Source: Streptomyces albogriseolus
GTDB lineage: Bacteria; Actinomycetota; Actinomycetes; Streptomycetales; Streptomycetaceae
DNA length: 64,000 bases
Direction: 5' to 3'
Assembly: GCA_014650475.1 (NCBI GenBank)
Contig: BMVA01000021.1
Location: forward strand, 53,172 to 117,171
The translations under genes and the position numbers were made by a program. The notes under the pieces were generated by a model. That model did not search any database, was not told the DNA's origin, and was given only the letters and a program-made list of their open reading frames with translations. This document shows, in pieces, positions 7,087-15,948 of the stretch (position 1 is the first letter of the stretch; the number at the start of each line of letters is the position of its first letter).

Positions 7087-9351
7087 TCAGGTCAGCGCGG
7101 TGAGCATGTCGGGCTCGTCGGCCCGCTCCGGGGACACCTCGACGGGCACCCCGTTGAGCACCGCGTTGCCCGACAGCGGGTCGAGGAGGCTGCCGTCGAG
7201 GAGCTGGTTGACGTTGACTCCGGGGTTCACGGAGGCGTGCCGGGTGCGGGTGCCGGGCCGGTCGTGGCCCCAGCCGTGCGGCAGGCTCACCACCCCGCGG
7301 CGCACGGCGTCGGTGACCTCGGCGGGGACGGTCACCTCTCCCCCGGCCCCCGTGACCCGCACCGGCTGCCCGTCCCCCACGCCGAGGCGTGCGGCGTCGT
7401 CGGGGTGGAGGTGCAGGGTGCAGCGGTTCGAGCCGCCGGTGAGGGCGGGCACGTTGTGCAGCCAGCTGTTGTTGGAGCGCAGATGGCGGCGGCCGACGAG
7501 GACGAGTCCGTCGGGCCGCTCGCGCAGGGCGGCCCGCAGCCGGGGCAGGTCGGCGGCGATCGGGCCGGGCAGCAGTTCCACCTTGCCGCTGCGGGTCTTC
7601 AGCGGCCGGGGCAGGCGGGGGCGCAGCGGTCCGAGGTCGATGCCGTGCGGGTGGGCGAGCAGCTTCTCCAGGGTGAGCCCGTCCGGGTCGGCGCCGAAGC
7701 CCTCCCCGTAGGGGCCGAGGCGCAGCATCATGTCCAGGCGCCGTTCGGGGCCGTTGTCGCCGGTGAGCAGGCCGGCGAGCTCCTTCGGGTCGCGGCCGTG
7801 CACCGGGGAGTGCGGTGCGCCGACGGCCTTGCTCAGGGTCTGCTGGATCACCAGGTCGTCCACGGCCGACGGGTCGGCGCCGTGCATGCCCGTGGCGGCG
7901 AGGACGAGCCGGGCGAGGATCTCGGTCTCGGCCATGCGGCCGGGTTCGAGGGGCACGGCGGGGCGCGTGTAGCGGACCTGGTTGCGTACGGCGAGGGTGT
8001 TGAACGCGAAGTCGTGGTGGGGGCTCTGGGCCGGCGGGGGCGGCGGCAGGACGACGTGCGCGTGCCGGGAGGTCTCGTTGAGGTAGGGGTCGACGCTCAC
8101 CATGAAGTCGAGGGAGGCGAGCGCCCTGTCCAGCCGGTCGCCGTCGGGCGCGGAGAGCACCGGGTTGGCGCCGACGGCGACGACGGCGCGGACCGGGGCG
8201 CCCTCCTCGGTGGGGGTGTCGATCTCCTCGGCGAGGGCGGACAGCGGCAGTTCGCCCTTGGCCTCGGGGTGGCGGCCGACCCGGGAGTGCCAGCGGCCGA
8301 GGGCGAAGCCGCGGCCGGGTCCCGCGGGGCGCGGCGTCCTGTCGGTGGCGGCCAGCGGGAAGAGCGCGCCGCCCGGCCGGTCCAGGTTGCCCGTGAGGGC
8401 GTTGAGGACGTCGACGAGCCAGCTGGCGAGGGTGCCGTGCGGGACGGTGCAGCTGCCGATGCGGGCGTAGACGGCGGCGGTGGGCGCGGCGGCGAGTTCG
8501 CGGGCGAGGGTGCGGATGACGGCGGCGTCGACGTCGCAGGCGTCGGCGACCGCCTCGGGGGTGAAGTCGGCCAGGGCGTCGGAGAGTTCGGCGACGCCCT
8601 CGATGTGTGGCGCGGCGTCGCCGAGGTCGACGAGGTCCTCGTCGAAGAGGGTGCGGGCGATGGCGGCGAGCAGCAGCGCGTCGGTGCCGGGGCGTACGGC
8701 GAGGTGCCGGTCGGCGAGGCGGGCGGTGCGGGTGCGGCGCGGGTCGACGACGGTGAGGGTGCCGCCGCGCGCCTTGAGCGCCTTGAGCCGCCCGGGGAAG
8801 TCGGGCGCGGTGCACAGGCTGCCGTTGGACTCGAGCGGGTTGGCGCCGATCAGCAGCAGATGGCCGGTGCGGTCCAGGTCGGGTACGGGGATGAGGTTGG
8901 CGTCGCCGAAGAGGAGCCCGCTGGAGACGTGCTTGGGCATCTGGTCCACGGTGGACGCGGTGAACAGGCTGTGGGTGCCGAGCCCGCCGATGAGCAGCGG
9001 CGGGTAGAGGGCGCCGGCCATGGTGTGGACGTTGGGGTTGCCGAGGACGACGCCGACGGCGTGGGGGCCGTACTGTTCGACGACTCCGCGCAGTCCGGCG
9101 GCGACGGCGTCGAAGGCCTCCTCCCAGGTGGCCTCGCGCAGTTCCCCGTCGACGCGGACGAGCGGGGTGCGCAGCCGGTCGGGGTCGGAGTCCACCTCCG
9201 GGAAGGCGGCGCCCTTGGGGCAGACGAACCCCTTGCTGAACACGTCGTCGCGGTCGCCGCGGGCGCCGGTGACCTTGCCGTCGTCGACGGTGAGGACCAG
9301 GCCGCAGGTGGCCTCGCACAGGGGGCAGATACGCAGGGCGGTGCGGGACAC
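7087..9351 (-). CDS. molybdopterin-dependent oxidoreductase with N-terminal [4Fe-4S] motif
   Basis: 754 aa from GTG 9351, preceded by GGAGGACCC. Cys9, Cys12, Cys16 and Cys44 form the iron-sulfur site of the formate dehydrogenase / nitrate reductase / DMSO reductase family, followed by the molybdopterin domain and a C-terminal molydopterin-dinucleotide-binding domain with the HPDDAARLGVGDGQPVRV motif. There is no twin-arginine signal, so it is cytoplasmic. No electron-transfer or chaperone subunits are adjacent. It is close to the NarB/FdhA-like soluble proteins common in actinomycetes whose substrate is not known; I do not assign one. Confidence 0.85.
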   Translation of the reverse strand: MSRTALRICPLCEATCGLVLTVDDGKVTGARGDRDDVFSKGFVCPKGAAFPEVDSDPDRLRTPLVRVDGELREATWEEAFDAVAAGLRGVVEQYGPHAVGVVLGNPNVHTMAGALYPPLLIGGLGTHSLFTASTVDQMPKHVSSGLLFGDANLIPVPDLDRTGHLLLIGANPLESNGSLCTAPDFPGRLKALKARGGTLTVVDPRRTRTARLADRHLAVRPGTDALLLAAIARTLFDEDLVDLGDAAPHIEGVAELSDALADFTPEAVADACDVDAAVIRTLARELAAAPTAAVYARIGSCTVPHGTLASWLVDVLNALTGNLDRPGGALFPLAATDRTPRPAGPGRGFALGRWHSRVGRHPEAKGELPLSALAEEIDTPTEEGAPVRAVVAVGANPVLSAPDGDRLDRALASLDFMVSVDPYLNETSRHAHVVLPPPPPAQSPHHDFAFNTLAVRNQVRYTRPAVPLEPGRMAETEILARLVLAATGMHGADPSAVDDLVIQQTLSKAVGAPHSPVHGRDPKELAGLLTGDNGPERRLDMMLRLGPYGEGFGADPDGLTLEKLLAHPHGIDLGPLRPRLPRPLKTRSGKVELLPGPIAADLPRLRAALRERPDGLVLVGRRHLRSNNSWLHNVPALTGGSNRCTLHLHPDDAARLGVGDGQPVRVTGAGGEVTVPAEVTDAVRRGVVSLPHGWGHDRPGTRTRHASVNPGVNVNQLLDGSLLDPLSGNAVLNGVPVEVSPERADEPDMLTALT

Positions 9352-9452
9352 GGGTCCTCCCGGTACGGCGGCGGTGACGCACGGACGGGCCGAGCATACC
9401 GACCGGTACGCATGGAGGGGAGGGCGTGCGGGAAACCGGGCGGGATCGGTGG

Positions 9453-10073
9453 TCAGTCCAGCACCCTGGCCAGGTACGCCCGGAGCAGCGCGCGCAGTTC
9501 GGCGATGACCTTCTCGTCCCCCTCGGGCGCCGCCCGGAACGCCAGGCCGACCAGGGCGTCGGCGGTCTCCACGGCGACCAGGAAGGCGCGGCGCAGATCG
9601 TCGTCGGCCGGGCGGCCCAGGTAGCCGGAGAGCAGCGCGGTGAGCCGGTCGGCGACCCGGTGGTTGGGCTCGGCGCGGCGCGCGCCGACCGGGATCTGGT
9701 TGCCGAAGTCGACGAGGGAGAAGCCGGGGGCGGTGCGCTTCATGTCCAGGTACGTGTCGAGCACGACGTCCATGGCGTGCCGCCAGCCGCGGTCGCCGGT
9801 CACGGACAGCCGTTCGGTGACGCGTGCGGTGAAGCGCTCCAGGTTGCGCTGGGCGAGCGCGTCCGCCATCTGGCGTTTGTTGCTGAAGAAGCGGTAGACG
9901 GAGCCGATGGGCACCCCGGCGCGCTCGGCGACCGCGCGGGTGCTCAGGTCGTCGTACCCGACCTCGTCGAGGAGGCCCGCGCAGGCGTCGAGGATCCTGG
10001 CCAGCCGTTCGGCGCTGCGCCGCTGCACCGGCGCCCGGCGGAGCGATGGCGTGTGGGACACGGGCCTCATCAT
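9453..10073 (-). CDS. TetR-family transcriptional regulator
   Basis: 206 aa. The start ATG at 10073 overlaps the stop of the upstream lipoprotein gene in an ATGA, so the two are translationally coupled. The N-terminal helix-turn-helix reads RILDACAGLLDEVGYDDLSTRAVAERAGVP, with the recognition helix IGSVYRFFSNKRQMADAL. The C-terminal half is a ligand/dimer domain. It is a DNA-binding repressor of unknown target; the coupled lipoprotein is the only obvious partner. No operator was recognised with confidence. Confidence 0.88.
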   Translation of the reverse strand: MMRPVSHTPSLRRAPVQRRSAERLARILDACAGLLDEVGYDDLSTRAVAERAGVPIGSVYRFFSNKRQMADALAQRNLERFTARVTERLSVTGDRGWRHAMDVVLDTYLDMKRTAPGFSLVDFGNQIPVGARRAEPNHRVADRLTALLSGYLGRPADDDLRRAFLVAVETADALVGLAFRAAPEGDEKVIAELRALLRAYLARVLD

Positions 10074-10642
10074 GCCTGCCCGGGACCGTCCGGTGAACCG
10101 GGCCCCTCGGCGAGCGGCGCCACGCTCTGCTCCGGGGTCGGCTCCTGCCCGGAGACGGTGATGTCGGCGGTGCTCTCCACGGGCCGGCCGTCGACGGCCC
10201 ACACGGACCCGTCGTCGGCGTACAGCCGCGCGGTGACCTGGTGGGTGCCGCGCGGGAAGGCGCCGGGGGCGAGGTGGTACTCGGGGGTGCGCAGCACGGC
10301 GACGCGGCGGCCGTTCACCTCCAGGTGCGCCAGGCCCCGGCCGGCCTCGGCGCGGCGGCCCGTGCCGTCGGGTGAGAAGCGGAAGTTCCGCACCCGCAGC
10401 CGTACGTCCCAGCCGCCCTCGGCGTCGGGGGCGACCTCCACGGTGACCTGGGGCGCGTCCTGCTCGTCGACCTCCCGGTAGGGGCGGCCGTCCTCGTCGC
10501 GCTCGTCCAGGAGCCGGCCCACGGGTGAGGCCGACACCTCGCGCGCCCCCTGGCCGCCCGGGGTGTCGCAGCCCGCGGATCCGGCCAGCACGACGACACA
10601 GACCGCGAGCGCGGGGATGACCGTCCTCCGCCTCCACGTCAT
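10070..10642 (-). CDS. putative secreted lipoprotein
   Basis: 190 aa from ATG 10642. Residues 1-24 form a signal peptide with Arg cluster, hydrophobic core and a lipobox-like LAGSAGC, predicting lipid attachment at that Cys. The rest is a soluble beta-rich domain with no recognised family; segments such as APGAFPRGTHQVTARLYADD and a DGRPV loop look Ig-like, as in proteins that carry substituted carbohydrate or sensor folds. It is coupled to the following TetR gene. The longer open frame to 10753 has no ribosome site and was rejected. Confidence 0.7.
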   Translation of the reverse strand: MTWRRRTVIPALAVCVVVLAGSAGCDTPGGQGAREVSASPVGRLLDERDEDGRPYREVDEQDAPQVTVEVAPDAEGGWDVRLRVRNFRFSPDGTGRRAEAGRGLAHLEVNGRRVAVLRTPEYHLAPGAFPRGTHQVTARLYADDGSVWAVDGRPVESTADITVSGQEPTPEQSVAPLAEGPGSPDGPGQA

Positions 10643-10785
10643 GCCGGGGAGCGTAGAACGGCGGTCCGAACGCGCGAATCCCCCTGGAGTCTGGTTCCGC
10701 GTCCTCCGTGAAGGGGAGGGGAGGTCCGGCCCCGGAACGAGACCGCGCGGCACCCTTGCGTCCGGGTAACCGCAATCCTACGGTG

Positions 10786-10795
10786 TCCTATAGGA
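10786..10795. promoter_or_regulatory. palindrome in the hmgA promoter region
   Basis: TCCTATAGGA is a perfect 10-bp palindrome 28 bp upstream of the homogentisate dioxygenase start and contains a TATAGG that could serve as the -10. It is a candidate operator for the GntR/HutC-type regulator encoded just downstream of hmgA. Confidence 0.35.
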
Positions 10796-10823
10796 ATCGG
10801 CTCGGTGCAAGGGAGCAGCGGAC

Positions 10824-12185
10824 ATGAGCGACGGGGCCACCGCCCGCGGGAGCGCGACGGAGCGCGAGGAGGCGCGCAAGATCGCCGAAGGGCTGGAGCA
10901 CCTCTCCGGCTTCGGCAACGAGCACAGCTCGGAGGCGGTGCCAGGGGCTCTGCCCGTCGGCCGCAACTCCCCGCAGCGCGCGCCGCTCGGGCTGTACGCG
11001 GAGCAGCTGAGCGGGTCGGCCTTCACCGAGCCGCGCGCGGTCAACCGCCGCTCGTGGCTGTACCGGATCCGCCCGTCCGCCGCGCACCCGGCGTTCACCC
11101 GCACGGGCAACGGCGCCCTGCGCTCGGCGCCGTTCACCCAGACGGTGCCCGACCCCAACCGGCTGCGCTGGAACCCGCTGCCGGATCCGGCCGAGGGCAC
11201 CGACTTCCTGGCCGGCCTGTGGACCCTGGGCGGCAACGGCGATGTGACCCAGCGCACCGGCATGGCGGTGCACCTGTACCACGCCAACGCCTCCATGCGG
11301 CGGGTGTTCAGCGACGCCGACGGTGAGCTGCTGATCGTGCCGGAGCGCGGAGGGCTGCTGCTGCGCACGGAGTTCGGCCTGCTGCATCTGGAGCCGGGCC
11401 ACATCGCGCTGATCCCGCGTGGGGTGCGGTTCCGTGTGGAGCTGCTGGACGAGACGGCCCGCGGCTATGTGTGCGAGAACTATGGGGCGCCGTTCCAGCT
11501 GCCCGACCTCGGTCCGATCGGCGCCAACGGTCTGGCGAACGCCCGGGACTTCCGCGCCCCGGTCGCCGCGTACGAGGACGTCGAGGGCCCGGTGGAGGTG
11601 GTGAACAAGTACTGCGGCAACCTCTGGACGGCCACGTACGACCACTCCCCGCTGGATGTCGTCGCCTGGCACGGCAACCATGTGCCGTACGCCTACGACC
11701 TGCGCCGGTTCAATGTGATGGGCACCATCTCGTACGACCACCCGGACCCGTCGATCTTCACCGTGCTGACGTCCCCGAGCGACACGCCGGGCCTCGCGGG
11801 CGTGGACTTCGTGGTGTTCGCCCCGCGCTGGCTGGTCGGCGAGGACACCTTCCGGCCGCCGTACTTCCACCGGAACGTGATGAGCGAGTACATGGGCCTG
11901 ATCGAGGGCGCGTACGACGCGAAGACGGCCGGGGAGGGGGGCTTCGTGCCGGGCGGCGGCTCGCTGCACACCATGATGTCGGCGCACGGCCCGGACCGGG
12001 AGACCTTCGACCGGGCGAGCGCGGCGGAGCTGAAGCCGCAGAAGATCGACGACGGTCTTGCCTTCATGTTCGAGACCCGCTGGCCGGTGTCCCTCACTCC
12101 CCAGGCGGCGCGGGCGGAGCACCTTCAGCAGGGGTACGACGACGTGTGGCAGGGTCTTGAGCGTCACTTCCGGCCATTGCACTGA
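10824..12185 (+). CDS. hmgA: homogentisate 1,2-dioxygenase
   Basis: 453 aa, normal length for the family. It opens the ring of homogentisate to maleylacetoacetate in tyrosine and phenylalanine catabolism and is a cytoplasmic Fe(II) enzyme. The family-specific start [12 protein letters not shown] lies near residue 27. Iron ligands can be seen in [14 protein letters not shown] (His and Glu) and in [14 protein letters not shown] (His). ATG 10824 has AAGGGAG at a suitable distance. A GntR regulator follows 27 bp later. The maleylacetoacetate isomerase and fumarylacetoacetase genes are not in the window. Confidence 0.97.
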   Translation: MSDGATARGSATEREEARKIAEGLEHLSGFGNEHSSEAVPGALPVGRNSPQRAPLGLYAEQLSGSAFTEPRAVNRRSWLYRIRPSAAHPAFTRTGNGALRSAPFTQTVPDPNRLRWNPLPDPAEGTDFLAGLWTLGGNGDVTQRTGMAVHLYHANASMRRVFSDADGELLIVPERGGLLLRTEFGLLHLEPGHIALIPRGVRFRVELLDETARGYVCENYGAPFQLPDLGPIGANGLANARDFRAPVAAYEDVEGPVEVVNKYCGNLWTATYDHSPLDVVAWHGNHVPYAYDLRRFNVMGTISYDHPDPSIFTVLTSPSDTPGLAGVDFVVFAPRWLVGEDTFRPPYFHRNVMSEYMGLIEGAYDAKTAGEGGFVPGGGSLHTMMSAHGPDRETFDRASAAELKPQKIDDGLAFMFETRWPVSLTPQAARAEHLQQGYDDVWQGLERHFRPLH

Positions 12186-12212
12186 CCGTTCTCCGACCGG
12201 TACGGATAGCGC

Positions 12213-12962
12213 GTGACCTCCTTCGCTCCGGACTCGATCGTCCTCAACCGCAAGTTGCCGCTCTGGTATCAGGTATCGCAGTCGCTGCGCGCCTCGATCC
12301 TCGGCCGCTCGCCCCACGACCCGCTGCGCCTGCCCACCGAGGAGCAGCTGGCCGGGCACTACGGGGTGAGCGTGCTGACCATGCGGCAGGCGCTGAAGGA
12401 GCTGGAGGACGAGGGGCTGATCACCCGGCACCGGCGGCGCGGCACGTTCATCGAGCCGGACGCCCGGAGGGGCGCGCCGGTGCGGCTGCTGGGCTCGGTC
12501 GACGCGATCGTGGCCCAGCAGTCCGGCATGACGACGGAGCTGCTGGAGCACGGTCCCGCGCCGGTCCCGGCCGAACTCGCCGAGCACTTCCCCGACCTGG
12601 CGGTGACGGCCGCCTACCACCGGCTGCGCAGCGACGAGAAGACCGGCGAGCCGACCAACCACGCCCGCAACTACGTCCGTCCGGAACTGGCCGAGCGGAT
12701 CGACCCCCAGGATCTGGTGCGGTGGCCGATGACGAAGGTGCTGCGGGACGTCGTCGGCGCGGACATCAGCCGCATCACGGACACGGTGGAGGCGCGGCTC
12801 GCGGACCCGGAGACGGCGCGGCTGCTCCGGGTCCCGCTGCTCAGCCCGATCCTGCACTACACGGGTGTCACCTACGACTCCGGCGGAAAGGCCCTGGACG
12901 TGGCCGTCATCCACTACCGGGGCGACCGTTTCTCCTTCACGGTGACCCTGGACGCCACCTGA
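12213..12962 (+). CDS. GntR-family regulator, HutC/UTRA subfamily
   Basis: 249 aa from GTG 12213. Residues 15-85 are a winged helix with LPTEEQLAGHYGVSVLTMRQALKELEDEGLITRHRRRGTF-type spacing; the rest is a UTRA effector domain ending in YRGDRFSFTVTLDA, usual for HutC-like proteins. It probably senses an intermediate of aromatic acid breakdown and controls hmgA, given the 27-bp gap and same strand. This link is inferred from position only. Confidence 0.88.
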   Translation: MTSFAPDSIVLNRKLPLWYQVSQSLRASILGRSPHDPLRLPTEEQLAGHYGVSVLTMRQALKELEDEGLITRHRRRGTFIEPDARRGAPVRLLGSVDAIVAQQSGMTTELLEHGPAPVPAELAEHFPDLAVTAAYHRLRSDEKTGEPTNHARNYVRPELAERIDPQDLVRWPMTKVLRDVVGADISRITDTVEARLADPETARLLRVPLLSPILHYTGVTYDSGGKALDVAVIHYRGDRFSFTVTLDAT

Positions 12963-12987
12963 TCCGCGCCCGCCGGCAGGTCGTACG

Positions 12988-14160
12988 ATGCCCAGCGTGA
13001 CGCACGACGACGCTCCGCTGCTGGCGGACCTCATGCCGTGGTCCGTCGCACCGCCGCGGCTCGGCCGGGGGTGGCCGGCGGCCCCCGACGCGGCGTCCCT
13101 GAAGGCCCGTTGGGACGCGCTGGTGAAGGCCGAGGGCCCGGACCGCGAGGCCCTGTTCCGGCCGACGCGGTCCCGTACCCCGCACACGGCGGTCGGGCAG
13201 CTGCCCGGGCGGGACGGCGGCACGGAGCGGCTGGCCCGCGCCACGGGGCCGTGTCCGCAGCCGGTGCGGGTGCTGCACGGGCCGTTCGACGAGCAGTGGC
13301 TGATCCCCGACCAGCGGCTGATCGACGCGCCCCGGCCGGAGTTGTGGCGGGTGGCGGACGCCCGCCAGATCTTCGCCGTCGAGACGTCCGGCGACGGCCC
13401 GCCGCTGCTCGCCACGTCCCTCTTCCCGGTCCTGCGCACGGGCCGGATCCGCCCGCTGTACCGCCGCCCGGGCGCCGCCGAGCCCAACCTGGCCCCCGGG
13501 CTGACGGACCACCTCGCCGCCCGGCTGGGCCTTGAGGTCTCCCCCGTCGACGTCCTCGCCTGGGCGACGGCCGTGGCGCGCCCCTCGCCGGACGGGCTCG
13601 CCGTGCCGCTCACCGGCGCGCCGGACGCCTGGCAGCGGGGCGTGGCGCTGGGCCGCCGCATGCTGTGGCTGATGCGCCGGGACGGTGAACGCCCCAGACT
13701 CCCCGGCGGCCGCCGCCCCTACGTCCGGGCCCCGCTGCCGTCCCGTCCGCCCGCGCCGGCCTACGACCGCGAAGAAGAGGCGCTGCTGCTGGGCGAGGGC
13801 CGCATCTCCCCGGTTCCGCCGGAGGCCTGGGAGTTCGAGTCCGGCGGGGTGCGGGTGCTGGAGGAGTGGTTCACGGCCCGGACCCGCCCGGCCGAGCCCG
13901 GCACGCTGGAGGCGGTCGGTCCGGCCGCCTGGCCGCAGACCTGGACGTCGGAGCTTCTGGAACTGGTCACGGTGCTCGCTCTCCTCGCCGAACTGCGACC
14001 CTCGCGCGAGGAACTGACGGCCGCCCCCTTGCCGGCGCCGGTCACCCCGGCCGACCTGCGCGCGGCCGGCGTCCTGCCCGCCCCCGCCTGGGCCCGCCGC
14101 CCGGCCTCGGTCCTGGACACCCGCGAGGAGGGCCCGGAGGGCCAGCTCGCGCTGCTGTGA
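12988..14160 (+). CDS. stand-alone type ISP restriction-modification C-terminal (specificity-like) domain protein
   Basis: 390 aa. The stretch VPPEAWEFESGGVRVLEEWF near residues 271-290, preceded by YDREEEALLLGEGRIS, is the block that in type ISP and some type IIL restriction enzymes lies in the C-terminal target-recognition region. The nuclease, helicase and methyltransferase parts are all absent, and no such gene is adjacent. RPLYRRPGAAEPNLAPGL near residue 150 also fits that domain. Similar short proteins annotated as type ISP enzymes are widespread in Streptomyces, from memory. Function in isolation is unknown; target recognition without cleavage, or a recycled scaffold, are both possible. 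Confidence 0.7.
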   Translation: MPSVTHDDAPLLADLMPWSVAPPRLGRGWPAAPDAASLKARWDALVKAEGPDREALFRPTRSRTPHTAVGQLPGRDGGTERLARATGPCPQPVRVLHGPFDEQWLIPDQRLIDAPRPELWRVADARQIFAVETSGDGPPLLATSLFPVLRTGRIRPLYRRPGAAEPNLAPGLTDHLAARLGLEVSPVDVLAWATAVARPSPDGLAVPLTGAPDAWQRGVALGRRMLWLMRRDGERPRLPGGRRPYVRAPLPSRPPAPAYDREEEALLLGEGRISPVPPEAWEFESGGVRVLEEWFTARTRPAEPGTLEAVGPAAWPQTWTSELLELVTVLALLAELRPSREELTAAPLPAPVTPADLRAAGVLPAPAWARRPASVLDTREEGPEGQLALL

Positions 14161-14190
14161 GCGGGCGGGGGTGCCGCGGGCGACAGAGGC

Positions 14191-14904
14191 TCAGCGCCCG
14201 GGGTCGAAGCCGTCCAGGACGCGGGTGAGGGCCCGGTCGAAGACCGCCTCCAGGTCGATCGGGCCCGGGTCCTCCAGGAACGCCGCCGCCATCCTCGGGT
14301 ATGCGCCGGTCGCGAGGCGGGACCGGAGATACGCGATGCGGACCGCGTTCTCCTGTTCCTGCGACCAGGGCAGTGAACGGGTGCGTTCGGCGGTGGCCAG
14401 TTCGTTGCTGACGTAGGTCGTCACGATGCCGTTCAGCATCGCGATCAGCTCCATCTTGACGCCCTGCGGGCCGGGCATCGGGTCGAGACAGGCCAGGCAG
14501 TGCTCCAGGTAGCGCAGGGAGTTGGGGCTGAAGCCGTAGACCGGTGACATCAGGCGCGGCAGCCAGGGGTGCCGGTGCATCAGGTCCCTGGTCTGGTGGG
14601 CCACCCGCAGCATGTCGGCGCGCCAGTTCCCGCTCGGCTCCCACAGCTCGTGCTCTCCGCCGGCCGCGTCCACCATCAGCTCGTACAGGTCCTCCTTGCG
14701 GGGGACGTAGTTGTAGAGCGACATGGTGCCGCAGCCCAGCTCGGCCGCGACGCGGCGCATGGAGACCGCGTCCAGCCCCTCGGCGTCCGCGATCCGCACG
14801 GCCGCCGCCGCGATGTCGGCACGGCTGTACGCCGGCCTGGGCCCTCGGCCGCTGCGCTCGGGGCGCGCCCAGATCACTTCGGGTTCGGCCGCTCGGCCCG
14901 CCAT
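14191..14904 (-). CDS. TetR-family repressor of the divergent ABC exporter
   Basis: 237 aa from ATG 14904 with AGGTGA upstream. The helix-turn-helix is YSRADIAAAAVRIADAEGLD followed by SMRRVAAELGCGTMSLYNYV. The long C-terminal domain resembles TetR_C ligand domains that accompany multidrug exporters. It is divergent from a DrrAB-like ABC exporter with 63 bp between starts; a perfect 7-3-7 palindrome sits midway and a near copy sits in the exporter coding sequence. It should bind both and be released by the exporter's substrate. Confidence 0.9.
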   Translation of the reverse strand: MAGRAAEPEVIWARPERSGRGPRPAYSRADIAAAAVRIADAEGLDAVSMRRVAAELGCGTMSLYNYVPRKEDLYELMVDAAGGEHELWEPSGNWRADMLRVAHQTRDLMHRHPWLPRLMSPVYGFSPNSLRYLEHCLACLDPMPGPQGVKMELIAMLNGIVTTYVSNELATAERTRSLPWSQEQENAVRIAYLRSRLATGAYPRMAAAFLEDPGPIDLEAVFDRALTRVLDGFDPGR

Positions 14905-14932
14905 CGGTCATCACCTCGCCCCCCATCGTAGT

Positions 14933-14949
14933 TACGTACACCGTACGTA
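14933..14949. promoter_or_regulatory. TetR operator copy 1 (perfect palindrome)
   Basis: TACGTAC-ACC-GTACGTA, perfect 7-bp arms with a 3-bp centre, between the divergent tetR and ABC genes. A TATGGT at 14956-14961 placed 7 bases before the ATG at 14968 would be the exporter -10, so the operator covers its -35 region. Confidence 0.65.
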
Positions 14950-14967
14950 GTGCGGTATGGTCGCGCC

Positions 14968-15948
14968 ATGACTACTACGTACGCTGTACTTAGTGAGGGT
15001 CTGGAGAAGCGCTTCGGCACCGTGCGCGCCCTGCGCGGACTGGATCTGGCGGTGGCGGAGGGCACGGTGTGCGGGCTGCTCGGGCCCAACGGGGCGGGCA
15101 AGACGACGGCGGTGCGGCTGCTGACCACGCTGCTGCGGCCCGACGCGGGGTCCGCCCGGGTCGCGGGACTCGACCTGGTGCGCGAGGCAGCCGCCGTACG
15201 CCGGCGGATCGGCGTCACGGGACAGGACACCTCGATCGACGGGGACCTCACCGGCCGGGAGAACCTGCGGCTGTTCGCCCGGCTGCACCGGGCGCGGGAC
15301 GCGGCGGCGCGGGCGGACGCGCTGCTCGACCGGTTCGGGCTGACGGAGGCGGCCGACCGTCCCGCGTCCGCCTGGTCGGGCGGCATGCGGCGCCGGCTCG
15401 ACCTGGCGGTGAGCCTGGTCCGCCGGCCCGAGGTGCTGTTCCTGGACGAGCCGACGACGGGTCTCGACCCCGCGGGCCGGGGCCTGGTCCGGGAGGTGGT
15501 CCGGGAGCTGACCGGCGAGGGCACGACGGTGCTGCTCACCACCCAGTACCTGGAGGAGGCCGACCAGCTGGCCGACGACATCGCGCTGGTCGACCGGGGC
15601 CGGGTCGCGCACACGGGCTCACCGGCCGAGCTGAAGGCGCTGGTCGGCACGCACGCGGAGGTGGTGGTGGCGGACGGCGCCACGCTGGAGGCGGCGGCCG
15701 GGGTGCTGGACCGGCTCACCGGGTCGCGGCCCTCGCTGGACCGGGAGCGGCTCGCGGTCGGCGCGGTCACCCGGGACCCGACCCTGACCCTCCCGCATCT
15801 GGTGCGCACGCTCGACGCGGCGGGCGTGCCGCTCGTCGACGCGAGCCTCAGGCCGCCCACGCTCGACGACGTGTTCCTGCGGCTGACCGAGCCGCCCGCG
15901 GACCCGGCGACCCTCCCCTACGACGACGGCAAGGAGCGTGCGGCATGA
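14968..15948 (+). CDS. ABC exporter ATP-binding protein, DrrA-like
   Basis: 326 aa. ATG 14968 is preferred over GTG 14950: no ribosome site precedes either, but TATGGT at 14956-14961 predicts a transcript beginning at about the ATG (leaderless). Walker A is GPNGAGKTT, the signature is WSGGMRRRLDLA, Walker B reads EVLFLDEPTTGLD, and the C-terminal extension with PPTLDDVFLRLT is typical of DrrA-type drug exporters. It powers the permease encoded next, whose start overlaps this stop in an ATGA. Codons 3-9 carry a second operator copy for the divergent TetR. Confidence 0.92.
   Translation: MTTTYAVLSEGLEKRFGTVRALRGLDLAVAEGTVCGLLGPNGAGKTTAVRLLTTLLRPDAGSARVAGLDLVREAAAVRRRIGVTGQDTSIDGDLTGRENLRLFARLHRARDAAARADALLDRFGLTEAADRPASAWSGGMRRRLDLAVSLVRRPEVLFLDEPTTGLDPAGRGLVREVVRELTGEGTTVLLTTQYLEEADQLADDIALVDRGRVAHTGSPAELKALVGTHAEVVVADGATLEAAAGVLDRLTGSRPSLDRERLAVGAVTRDPTLTLPHLVRTLDAAGVPLVDASLRPPTLDDVFLRLTEPPADPATLPYDDGKERAA
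14976..14992. promoter_or_regulatory. TetR operator copy 2 inside the exporter coding start
   Basis: TACGTAC-GCT-GTACTTA, one mismatch from the perfect palindrome, 43 bp downstream of copy 1 and lying within codons 3-9 of the ABC ATPase gene. The 43-bp offset is about four helical turns, so two dimers would sit on one face of the DNA and bracket the start. Confidence 0.5.

Noticed and set aside
12988-14160. Active restriction-modification system
   Set aside because: No nuclease, helicase or methyltransferase motif in this gene or its neighbours.
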